NCBI RefSeq assembly: GCF_001824475.1 | Contig: NZ_MHXN01000016.1 | Span: forward strand, 1 to 64,000 | Direction of reading: 5' to 3' | DNA length: 64,000 nucleotides | Source: Phenylobacterium sp. RIFCSPHIGHO2_01_FULL_69_31 | Lineage (GTDB): Bacteria; Pseudomonadota; Alphaproteobacteria; Caulobacterales; Caulobacteraceae | Part shown: positions 1-7,556 of the stretch, piece by piece | How positions within the stretch are numbered: position 1 is the first letter of the stretch | Layout of the letters: each line of letters starts with the position of its first letter | Notes under the pieces: model-generated | The model's input: only the letters and a program-made list of their open reading frames with translations | Told to the model about the DNA's origin: nothing | Databases searched by the model: none | Translations under genes and position numbers: made by a program

Positions 1-214
1 CGCGGGTGTCATAGGGCGGCAGCATCTGGCCGCGCATCGCATAGGACGAGCCCTTTTCCAGGTGCAGGTCCGCCACGATCAGCATGCGTTCGGCGGCCAG
101 CCACAGGGCGCCGGAACAGCGCATCAACAGCTCGACGCCGCGCACCCCGATCGCCAGCCCGCCGCAGTCGCTGGCGGCGAACCGGTAGGCAAAGGGGAGA
201 CTGACGTCGTTCAC
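1..214 (-). CDS. pdeM: PdeM-type metallophosphoesterase, ligase-associated DNA damage response (3' part outside window)
   Basis: Only the first 71 codons are present; the gene runs off the left edge. The GTG start at 214 overlaps the TGA of the upstream helicase in a GTGA junction (211-214), so the two are probably translationally coupled. The visible protein contains VADLHLEKGSS, the first metal-binding block (D-x-H) of calcineurin-like phosphoesterases, in the form typical of PdeM, the nuclease that travels with a DEXH helicase, an ATP-dependent ligase and an exonuclease in bacterial repair clusters. The family and partner are clear from sequence and context; the catalytic residues further downstream cannot be checked here. 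Confidence 0.85.
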   Translation of the reverse strand, partial: MNDVSLPFAYRFAASDCGGLAIGVRGVELLMRCSGALWLAAERMLIVADLHLEKGSSYAMRGQMLPPYDTR

Positions 215-2784
215 TGCAAAGCCTCTGCAATCAGGTCTTCTTCCGCCTCCGCCAGGATCATCTCGCCGGCCTGGCCGGGCGAGCGCTCCTTGCCGATCTC
301 CAGCAGGATCGGCACCGAGAAGGGGCTGAGGTGGTCCAGCGGCGCATGACGAATCCGACCGCGGATGCGGGCCAGCATGTCGCCCAGCCGCGCTACGTCG
401 ATGAGGCCGGTCGCCGCATCCGCCCGCGCACAGCGCAGCAGCAGGTGGTCGGGCTCGTGCCGGCGCAGCACATCGTAGATCAGGTCGGTGGAGAAGGTGA
501 TCTGCCGCCCTGTCTTCTGCTGCTCGCCTGGAAACCGCTTCTCGATCAGCCCGGCGATGATGGCGCAGCCCTTGAAGGCGCGCTTCATCATGAAGCTCTC
601 GTGCAGCCAGGCCTCCAGGTCGTCGCCCAGCATGTCCTGCGCGAACAGCTCGTCATAGTCGAGCTGGTCCATCGGGTTCAGCGCCCAGATCGCCATGGCG
701 TAGTCGTTGCAGACGAAGCCCAGCGGCCCGACGCCGAGGCGCTCCAGGCGTTTCGTCAGCAGCATCGCGAGCGTCGTGTGGGCGAGCCGCCCCTCGAAGG
801 GATAGACCACCATGAAGTTGCGTTTGCCGCGCGGGAAGGTCTCCAGCAGCATCTCGTCCTCGCCGACGATCAGCGACCGGTCCTTCTGGGCCCCCAGCCA
901 CTCGCGCACATCGGTGGGCAGCACGCTCCAGTGGCTCTCGTCGAACATCAACTGCCGCACACGCTTGGCGAGGTAGGTCGAGAGCGCGAACTTCGACCCG
1001 CCCCAGGACGGCATCTTGGGGTCCTTGTGGTTCGCCGGCCGGACCAGGACGTCCAGGTTGGTCACGCCCACCAGCTCCCAGACCTGGCCCGCGAAGACGA
1101 AGGTGTCGCCGGGGTCGAGCATCTCCAGCATGCCCTCCTCGACCTCGCCGATCTTGCGGCCGCCACGGTTGCCGCGCATCGCCATCCGCACCGCCAGCAC
1201 GGCGGGACTGACGATCGCCCCCACGTTCAACCGATGCCGCTGCGCCACGTTCTGGTCCCGGACCTTCCAGCGTCCATTGGGTAGCTGCACGATCCGTCGG
1301 AAGCGGTCGTAGGTCTTCAGTGCGTAGCCCCCGGTCGAAACGAAATCGACCACCGCCTCGAAGTCTTCCCAGGGCAGGTCGCGATAGGGGCCCGCCGAGC
1401 GCACCTCGTCGTAGAGCGCCAGCATGTCGAAGGGTTCGGACACCGCGCAGCCCATGACGTGCTGAGCCAAGACATCCAACGCCCCCACGCGCGGCGGGTC
1501 GCCGTCCAGCTTGTTTTCCGCGATGGCCTCGCGCGCCGCCTGGCACTCCAGCATCTCGAACCGGTTGGCCGGGACGAACAGCGCGCGGCTGGGCTCGTCC
1601 AGCCGGTGGTTGGCCCGACCGATCCGCTGCACCATCCGCGAGGCGCCCTTTGGGCTGGCCAGCTGGATCACCAGGTCCACGTCGCCCCAGTCGATGCCGA
1701 GATCCAGGGTGGAAGTGCAGACCACCGCCCGCAGCTCCCCCCGCGCCATCGCCGCCTCCACCTTGCGCCGCTGTTCGGCCGCCAGGCTGCCGTGGTGCAG
1801 GGCGATGGGCAGGCTGTCCTCGTTCAGCCGCCACAGCTCCTGGAATGCGAACTCGGCCTGGAACCGCGTGTTCACGAACACCAGCGCCGTCCTCGACCGG
1901 CGGATGACCTCGTAAACCTCCGCCATAGCGTGCTGCGCGGTGTGCCCGGCCCACGGCACCCGGCCCTCGGAGAGGAGCACGTCCACCACAGGCTCCGCGC
2001 CGGCCGGGCCTCGGACCAGGGCGATCGAGGAGGAGCCATGTTGCGCCCCCTCCGTCCCGACGCTGACGCGCCGATCCACCTCCCCCGCTGGCACGGGGGA
2101 GGGGGACCGCGGAGCGGTGGAGGGGGCGTTGATCACCTCGACGCTGCGATGCGACGCCATCCAGGCCTTGATCACCTCGGGGTCGTCGACCGTCGCGCTC
2201 AACCCCACCCGGCGCATGTTCGGAGCCAGGGTCTGCAGCCGCGCGAGGTCCAGGGCCAGAAGGTCCCCGCGCTTGCTGGCGTGCAGCGTGTGGATCTCGT
2301 CCAGGATCACGCAGCGAAGATCTTCGAAATACAGCCGCGCCCCTTCCCAGGCGCACAGCAGCGCCAGCTGCTCCGGGGTGGTCAGCAGGATGTCCGGCGG
2401 CTTCACCCGCTGGCGCTGGCGCCGCGCGATCCCGGTGTCGCCGGTCCGGCTCTCGGCGACCACGTCCAGGCCCATCTCCAGGATCGGCGTATTGAGGTTC
2501 CGCTCCACGTCCACCGCCAGCGCCTTCAGCGGCGAGATGTAGATCGTGTGCAGCCCGCGGGCGCTGTTCGCCGGCGCCCGCTCCGACAGCTCGATGAGGG
2601 TGGGCAGGAACCCGGCCAGGGTCTTGCCCCCGCCAGTGGGTGCGATCAGCAGGGCGTCGCGGCCCTCGCGCCCCTTGGCCACCATCTCCAGCTGGTGCGT
2701 GCGCGCCGACCAGCCGCGCCTGGCGAACCAGGCCCGGAACCGTTCCGGCAACAGATCGGCGGGTGGGCCCGCAGTGTCGGCCAT
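211..2784 (-). CDS. Ligase-associated DEXH-box DNA helicase (Lhr family)
   Basis: Predicted 857-residue ATP-dependent helicase of the Lhr/ligase-associated class, acting in DNA repair. Visible motifs: Walker A APTGGGKT (about residues 48-55), DEIH box in CVILDEIHTLHAS, motif III GLSATV, and motif VI region MVQRIGRANHR. The long C-terminal part matches the Lhr core arrangement. I chose ATG 2784 because longer starts (to 2895) would run across the divergent gene beginning at 2876. A Pro/Ser-rich stretch at about residues 220-239, between the two RecA domains, is encoded by a palindromic repeat and makes the protein slightly longer than I recall for this family. It is followed by PdeM with a 4-base overlap. 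No ligase or exonuclease gene lies upstream; they could be beyond the left edge. Confidence 0.93.
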   Translation of the reverse strand: MADTAGPPADLLPERFRAWFARRGWSARTHQLEMVAKGREGRDALLIAPTGGGKTLAGFLPTLIELSERAPANSARGLHTIYISPLKALAVDVERNLNTPILEMGLDVVAESRTGDTGIARRQRQRVKPPDILLTTPEQLALLCAWEGARLYFEDLRCVILDEIHTLHASKRGDLLALDLARLQTLAPNMRRVGLSATVDDPEVIKAWMASHRSVEVINAPSTAPRSPSPVPAGEVDRRVSVGTEGAQHGSSSIALVRGPAGAEPVVDVLLSEGRVPWAGHTAQHAMAEVYEVIRRSRTALVFVNTRFQAEFAFQELWRLNEDSLPIALHHGSLAAEQRRKVEAAMARGELRAVVCTSTLDLGIDWGDVDLVIQLASPKGASRMVQRIGRANHRLDEPSRALFVPANRFEMLECQAAREAIAENKLDGDPPRVGALDVLAQHVMGCAVSEPFDMLALYDEVRSAGPYRDLPWEDFEAVVDFVSTGGYALKTYDRFRRIVQLPNGRWKVRDQNVAQRHRLNVGAIVSPAVLAVRMAMRGNRGGRKIGEVEEGMLEMLDPGDTFVFAGQVWELVGVTNLDVLVRPANHKDPKMPSWGGSKFALSTYLAKRVRQLMFDESHWSVLPTDVREWLGAQKDRSLIVGEDEMLLETFPRGKRNFMVVYPFEGRLAHTTLAMLLTKRLERLGVGPLGFVCNDYAMAIWALNPMDQLDYDELFAQDMLGDDLEAWLHESFMMKRAFKGCAIIAGLIEKRFPGEQQKTGRQITFSTDLIYDVLRRHEPDHLLLRCARADAATGLIDVARLGDMLARIRGRIRHAPLDHLSPFSVPILLEIGKERSPGQAGEMILAEAEEDLIAEALQ
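2071..2128. repeat. GC-rich palindromic repeat, copy 1 (inside helicase CDS)
   Basis: Two adjacent hairpins: CCTCCCCCG (2079-2087) pairs perfectly with CGGGGGAGG (2094-2102), and ACCGC (2106-2110) pairs with GCGGT (2114-2118). The outer sequence, read on the minus strand, begins CCCCCTCCACCG. A closely related element lies at 63425-63482. It is read in frame as a Pro/Ser-rich insert of the helicase. The layout resembles REP/RPE-type dispersed palindromes. Confidence 0.75.
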
Positions 2785-2875
2785 TTCCGGGGCTATAGCA
2801 CGTTCCCGTTCCGTTTCATCCGCCTCGCACGTTGCCGGGTTCCGCCCGGCGCCGGCGCGGTCTAAACGGAATCTC

Positions 2876-3604
2876 ATGCGGATCGCCGTCATCACCCCCT
2901 ACTTCAAGGAGCCGCTGGAACAGCTGCGCCTTTGCCATGAGAGCGTGGCGGCCCAGACGCAGGCCGACGTGACGCATTTCATGGTTGCGGACGGCCATCC
3001 GCGCGCCGAGATCGACAGCTGGCCAGTCCGCCACCTGACGCTGCCCTGGAACCATGGCGACTACGGCGACACGCCGCGGGCGGTGGCGGCGATGAGCGCC
3101 TCGTCCCAGGGCTTCGACGCCATCGCCTTCCTCGACGCCGACAACTGGTACGATCCGGACCACCTCGCCACCTTGGTGCGCCTGCAGGCCGAGACCAAGG
3201 CCCATATCGTCACGGCGACCCGCCGCCTCATCCGGCCCGACGGCAGCGTCCTGGCCGTCTGCAAGCAGTCCAATGGCGTCGACTTCTGCGACATGAACTG
3301 CTTCTTCATCACGCGCCCTGCGTTTGCCGCTATCGGGGCCTGGGCGTTCAAGGATCCGCGCGCATCGATCGTCGACGACTATGTGCTGTGGGGCCTCATC
3401 CGGAACTCCAACGCGAAGCTGGCGCACTCGGCCGAGCCCACGGTGAACTACCGGACCATGTGGGCCATGACCTACATCGAACACGGCGAAGAGCCGCCGC
3501 CCGGCTCCCGCTGCATGCTGCGGTCTCCGGACGAGCCGTACCCCAAGATGTTCGACTACTGGACCGCCCGGCGGATGCACGAAGCTGGGCTTGAGCTGAC
3601 CTGA
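2876..3604 (+). CDS. Family 2 glycosyltransferase
   Basis: Predicted 242-residue GT-A glycosyltransferase, cytoplasmic, sugar and acceptor unknown. The N terminus MRIAVITPYFKEP and the acidic block AIAFLDADNWYDPDHL are the nucleotide-sugar-binding and DxD-like metal sites of family 2 enzymes. No membrane segments are seen. The ATG at 2876 is the first that starts at the conserved beta strand; the open frame extends upstream to 2546 but only as antisense of the helicase. The gene is divergent from the helicase (91 bases apart) and stands alone, 18 kb from the surface-glycan island, so its pathway cannot be assigned from context. Confidence 0.85.
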   Translation: MRIAVITPYFKEPLEQLRLCHESVAAQTQADVTHFMVADGHPRAEIDSWPVRHLTLPWNHGDYGDTPRAVAAMSASSQGFDAIAFLDADNWYDPDHLATLVRLQAETKAHIVTATRRLIRPDGSVLAVCKQSNGVDFCDMNCFFITRPAFAAIGAWAFKDPRASIVDDYVLWGLIRNSNAKLAHSAEPTVNYRTMWAMTYIEHGEEPPPGSRCMLRSPDEPYPKMFDYWTARRMHEAGLELT

Positions 3605-3654
3605 TGCCTGGCCGCCGCCCGGGCGGTCTCGCTTAAGGCCGCTGGGCTCGCTAA

Positions 3655-4383
3655 ATGAGGCCGATGCGTTTCAGTCTCGCCTTCCTGGCTGCGGCCCTGC
3701 TGACCGCGTGTTCGCCGACGCCGGAGAGCCGGACCGCCCAGGCCGCCGCCCGCGCCGAAGGCGGGTTCCCACTTCCCGACCGCCCCGTCGCCGGCATCGT
3801 GGCGCCCGAGTGGTCATCCGGCCCGGACCGGGATGCGGCCGACGAGTCCGGCCAACTGATCCGCGGCCTCGAGATCGCGCCCGGCATGCGCGTGGCCGAT
3901 ATCGGAGCCGGCTCGGGTTACCATACGCTGCGGCTCTCGCCGGCCGTGGGGCCCACGGGGATCGTCTACGCCGAGGATATCGTCGAGGCCTATATCTCCG
4001 GCCTGCGGCGCGAGGCCGAGCGCCGCAAGCTGACCAACATCCGGATCGTTGTGGGCACGCCGGACGATCCCAAGCTGCCGGCGAAGTCCATCGACCGGGC
4101 CGTGCTGGTCCACATGTACCACGAGGTCGAGAACCCCTACGCGCTGCTGTGGAACCTCGCGGGCGCGCTCAAGCCGGGTGCGCGGGTGGGTGTGATCGAC
4201 CTCGACCGCGCCACCGCTTCGCACGGCATGCCGCCGGCCCTGTTGAAGTGCGAGTTCGAGGCGGTGGGTTATCGCCAGCTCTCCTCGGCCCCCATGGCCG
4301 GTGGCGTCGGCTACCTGGCGATCTTCGAGGCCCCGGTGACCCGGCCGAAGCCAGCCGACATCAGGGCCTGCAAGGCGCCCTGA
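3655..4383 (+). CDS. Lipoprotein with a class I SAM-methyltransferase fold
   Basis: 242 residues. The N terminus MRFSLAFLAAALLTAC ends in a lipobox (LTAC), predicting lipidation and export. The remainder looks like a class I methyltransferase: motif I VADIGAGSGYHTLRL at about residues 80-95, then an acidic strand end and VLVHMYHEVENP. SAM is not expected in the periplasm, so either the signal is not used, an internal Met is the true start, or the fold has been reused. The start at 3655 gives MRPMRF; a start three codons later (3664) is equally possible. It is 5 bases upstream of the C69 peptidase and probably co-transcribed with it. Confidence 0.72.
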   Translation: MRPMRFSLAFLAAALLTACSPTPESRTAQAAARAEGGFPLPDRPVAGIVAPEWSSGPDRDAADESGQLIRGLEIAPGMRVADIGAGSGYHTLRLSPAVGPTGIVYAEDIVEAYISGLRREAERRKLTNIRIVVGTPDDPKLPAKSIDRAVLVHMYHEVENPYALLWNLAGALKPGARVGVIDLDRATASHGMPPALLKCEFEAVGYRQLSSAPMAGGVGYLAIFEAPVTRPKPADIRACKAP

Positions 4384-4388
4384 CACCA

Positions 4389-5669
4389 ATGTGCGACACC
4401 CTGGCCAGCCCCGCATCGTCCACCGCCAGGGGCGCCGCGCTCTTCGCCAAGAACAGCGACCGCGAGCGGAACGAGGCCCAGGTCCTCGAGGTCCGCCCGG
4501 CGCGGGAGGGCGCGGCGGGGCGGCCCTTGCGGGTCACCTACATCTCAATCCCGGATGTCGAGCACGCCCATGCGTGCCTGCTCAGCCGCCCGTTCTGGAT
4601 GTGGGGCGCCGAGATGGGCGCCAACGAACACGGCGTGGTCATCGGCAACGAGGCCCTGCATGCGAAAACCCCGGCCCAGCGCCGGCGCGCCCTGATCGGG
4701 ATGGATCTGGTGCGCCTGGGCCTGGAACGTGGCGCGACGGCCGCCGAGGCCCGCGACGTGATCATCGAGCTGCTGGAGCGTCATGGCCAGGGCGGCGACT
4801 GCGGCCACCTTGGCAGGTTCTACTACAACAACGGCTTCATCATCGCCGACCCGGCTGAAGCCTTTGTCCTGGAGACCGCCGGCCGGGAGTGGGTGTGGCG
4901 CCGGGTCGCCTCGCATCGCGCCCTGTCGAACGCCTATTCGATCGGCGCCGACTACGACGCGGTCAGCCCAGGGCTCCGGCGGGCCGAGCGCTACGATGTC
5001 GGCGCGGCGCTGATCGACGAGGCGCGGGACGCGGTCAGTTTCGGGCGGGGTCGCTGCGCCCGGGGGCAGGCGCTGCTGGATCGCGCTGCGCCTCATCTCA
5101 CGCCCGCCGGCATGATGGCGATCCTGCGCGACCACGGCGAAGCGCAGGACTGGACGCCAGCCAACACACGGGCTCGCACCCTCTGCATGCACGCCAGCAG
5201 CGGACCGCGTCGCAGCCAATCGGTAGCCTCGATGGTGAGCGAGCTTCGGCCGGGCCGCGCCGTCCATTGGCTGACCGGTACGTCCGCTCCTTGCACGAGC
5301 CTCTTCAAACCCTTCGTCTTCGGCGCGGCGCCGCCGCTGTTCGGGGCGCCGCCCACCGACCGGGCGGACCCGGATTCGCGCTGGTGGCGGCACGAGCGTC
5401 TGCACCGCGCCATGCTGGCCGACTTCACTCCGGCGCTCGCGGCCATCGCCGCCGAACGGGACGCCCTCGAGGCCAGCTTCCAGGCGCGCATGGACCGGGC
5501 CTTCGATGCGGGCGACCTCGACGCCGCCATCGCCAGCTGCTGGGTCGAGGCGGATGCGGCGGAGGCGCGCTGGCGGACGAACCTCCCGCAACCGGCGCGG
5601 AGCGAGGCCATTCCTGCCTACCGCCGCAGCTGGGCGCGGCTGAACCATGTGGCCGGCTGGGTAGATTGA
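4389..5669 (+). CDS. C69-family (secernin/dipeptidase-like) peptidase
   Basis: 426 residues. The start MCDTLAS places a cysteine at position 2, the N-terminal nucleophile expected for secernin-type C69 peptidases once Met is removed. Further family features are AALFAKNSDRERNEAQ, the GANEHGVVIGNEAL block and GRFYYNNGFIIADP. Expected to act as a cytoplasmic aminoacyl/dipeptidase. ATG 4389 was chosen because it puts Cys at position 2; the longer open frame is antisense or out-of-frame noise over the preceding gene. It starts 5 bases after the lipoprotein gene. Confidence 0.85.
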   Translation: MCDTLASPASSTARGAALFAKNSDRERNEAQVLEVRPAREGAAGRPLRVTYISIPDVEHAHACLLSRPFWMWGAEMGANEHGVVIGNEALHAKTPAQRRRALIGMDLVRLGLERGATAAEARDVIIELLERHGQGGDCGHLGRFYYNNGFIIADPAEAFVLETAGREWVWRRVASHRALSNAYSIGADYDAVSPGLRRAERYDVGAALIDEARDAVSFGRGRCARGQALLDRAAPHLTPAGMMAILRDHGEAQDWTPANTRARTLCMHASSGPRRSQSVASMVSELRPGRAVHWLTGTSAPCTSLFKPFVFGAAPPLFGAPPTDRADPDSRWWRHERLHRAMLADFTPALAAIAAERDALEASFQARMDRAFDAGDLDAAIASCWVEADAAEARWRTNLPQPARSEAIPAYRRSWARLNHVAGWVD

Positions 5670-5683
5670 GGAAAATTCACTTC

Positions 5684-5703
5684 GGCCCGCGGCGGAGCGG
5701 GCC
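5684..5703. terminator. Hairpin after C69 peptidase gene
   Basis: GGCCCGC (5684-5690) and GCGGGCC (5697-5703) form a perfect 7-bp stem with a 6-base loop, 15 bases after the stop codon at 5669. There is no T-run, so termination strength is uncertain. Confidence 0.4.
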
Positions 5704-5738
5704 TAAGCCTCCCGTCACGCGACATTCTGGGGGGTTAC

Positions 5739-7556
5739 ATGTTCCGCACCGTCTGCTCCGTCCTGGCGCTGAGCGTCGCCACGCTGGCCGCGCCCGCGGT
5801 CGCCCAGCCCGCGCCGGCGCCGGCGGCCCAGGCCCAATCCGAGGACGCGCGCCTCGCCGCCTTCTTCCAGGCCAGCTTCCTGGAGGCCGCGCGGCTCAGC
5901 CCCGAGACGCTGACCCAGCTCGGGATGAAGGAGCGCTACGGCGAACTCGGCGACTACACCGAGGCCGGCCAGAAGAAAGCCCTGGCCGTCGCCGAGGCCC
6001 AGCTGGCCCGCATGAAGCGGGAGTTCGACCGCGCCAAGCTCTCGCCGGCTTCGCAGCTCTCCTACGATCTCTTCGAACGCAACGTGGCCACCCAGCGGAT
6101 GTTCGCCAAGTGGTACTGGCAGAACTACGCGGTGTCCTCGAACGGCAGCGCCCTCGACGGCCTGCCGGTCATGCTGGTCAATACCCATCGGGTGGACAGC
6201 GTCGCCGACGCCGAGGCGTACGTGGCGCGCCTGAAGGCCATCGAGCGGGTGGCGGGCGAGGTCTCCGACGACATCGACCAGCGCACGGCCAAGGGTTTCC
6301 TCCCCCCGGCCTTCGTGTTCGGCCGGGTGATCCCGGACGCGCAGAACCAGCTCAAGGGCGCGCCCTTCGACGCCGGTCCCGACCACGCACTCTGGGCCGA
6401 CTTCAAGAGCAAGGTCGCCGCGCTGAAGGCGGACGAGGCCGCCAAGGCGCGCCTGCTCGCCGAGGGCGAGGCAGCGCTTAAGGGGCAATGGAAGCGCGGC
6501 TACGAACGCTACCTAGTCGCCCTGGCCGCCATGCAGAAAAAGGCCACGAGCGTGAACGGCGTCTGGGCCCTGCCGCAGGGCGAGGCGTTCTACGCCGACC
6601 AGGTGGCCTTCTTCACGACGACGAACCTCACCCCCGACCAGATCCACCAGACCGGCCTGGCCGAGGTGGCCCGCATCCGCGCCGAGATGGACCTCATCCG
6701 GCAGAAGGTCGGCTTCAAAGGGACGCTGGATGAGTTCTTCACCTTCGTGAAGACGGATCCCAAGACCCACTATCCCAACACCGCCGAAGGCAAGCAGCAG
6801 TACCTGGCCGACGCCAAGAAGATCATCGCCGACTACATGGCCGTGGCGGATCGGCAGTTCTCGACCTTGCCCAAGCAGGCGCTGGAGGTCCGCGCGGTCG
6901 AGCCGTTCCGCGAGAAGACCGCCTCGACCGCCTTCTACAATCCGGGCACGCCGGACGGCTCACGGCCGGGGATCTTCTACGTGAACCTCGCGGATATGAC
7001 CCAGGTCCAGAAGGTGCAGCTTCCGGCCATCGCCTACCACGAGGGCGCGCCGGGCCATCACTTCCAGATCGCGCGGAGCCAGGAACAGACCGACCTACCG
7101 ATGTTCCGTAGGCTTGCCTACTACGGCGCCTACACGGAGGGCTGGGGCCTCTACGCCGAGAAGTTGGGCAAGGAAGCCGGCTTCTACCAGGACCCCTACG
7201 ACGACTTCGGCCGCCTCAGCCTGGAGATCTGGCGGGCCGCCCGCCTGGTGCTGGACACCGGCATCCACGCCAAGCGCTGGAACCGCGATCAGGCGATCGC
7301 GTACATGACCGCCAACACGCTGAGCTCGGACCTCGATATCGCCCGCGAGATCGACCGCTATTTCACCAGCCCGGGCCAGGCCACCAGCTACAAGGTGGGC
7401 CAGCTCCGGATCTCCGAACTGCGCGCCAAGGCTGAGAAGGCGTTGGGGCCGAAGTTCGACGTGAAGGCCTTCCACGAGGCGATCCTGGCCGCCGGCGCCC
7501 TGCCGCTCGACGTGCTGGAGACCCGCGTGGACGCCTATATCGCCGGGGCCAGGTAG
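5739..7556 (+). CDS. Exported DUF885 family protein (metallopeptidase-like)
   Basis: 605 residues with a Sec signal peptide (MFRTVCSVLALSVATLAAPAVAQ, cleavage after AVAQ region) and a short Ala/Pro linker. The body matches the DUF885 family, with the conserved AYHEGAPGHHFQ block at about residues 429-440 and YTEGWGLYAEKLG about 30 residues later. These resemble an HExxH-like zinc site with a downstream glutamate, and the family is thought to be peptidase-related. It is probably periplasmic. A good Shine-Dalgarno (GGGGGG) precedes ATG 5739. The 3' end overlaps the convergent LuxR/hydrolase gene by 22 bases. Confidence 0.87.
   Translation: MFRTVCSVLALSVATLAAPAVAQPAPAPAAQAQSEDARLAAFFQASFLEAARLSPETLTQLGMKERYGELGDYTEAGQKKALAVAEAQLARMKREFDRAKLSPASQLSYDLFERNVATQRMFAKWYWQNYAVSSNGSALDGLPVMLVNTHRVDSVADAEAYVARLKAIERVAGEVSDDIDQRTAKGFLPPAFVFGRVIPDAQNQLKGAPFDAGPDHALWADFKSKVAALKADEAAKARLLAEGEAALKGQWKRGYERYLVALAAMQKKATSVNGVWALPQGEAFYADQVAFFTTTNLTPDQIHQTGLAEVARIRAEMDLIRQKVGFKGTLDEFFTFVKTDPKTHYPNTAEGKQQYLADAKKIIADYMAVADRQFSTLPKQALEVRAVEPFREKTASTAFYNPGTPDGSRPGIFYVNLADMTQVQKVQLPAIAYHEGAPGHHFQIARSQEQTDLPMFRRLAYYGAYTEGWGLYAEKLGKEAGFYQDPYDDFGRLSLEIWRAARLVLDTGIHAKRWNRDQAIAYMTANTLSSDLDIAREIDRYFTSPGQATSYKVGQLRISELRAKAEKALGPKFDVKAFHEAILAAGALPLDVLETRVDAYIAGAR

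Noticed and set aside
653-2356. Long minus-strand open frame opposite and within the helicase, and the plus-strand frame 1459-2865
   Set aside because: They are antisense or out-of-frame readings of a well-supported helicase; composition is Arg/Gly/Ala/Pro shadow sequence without domains.
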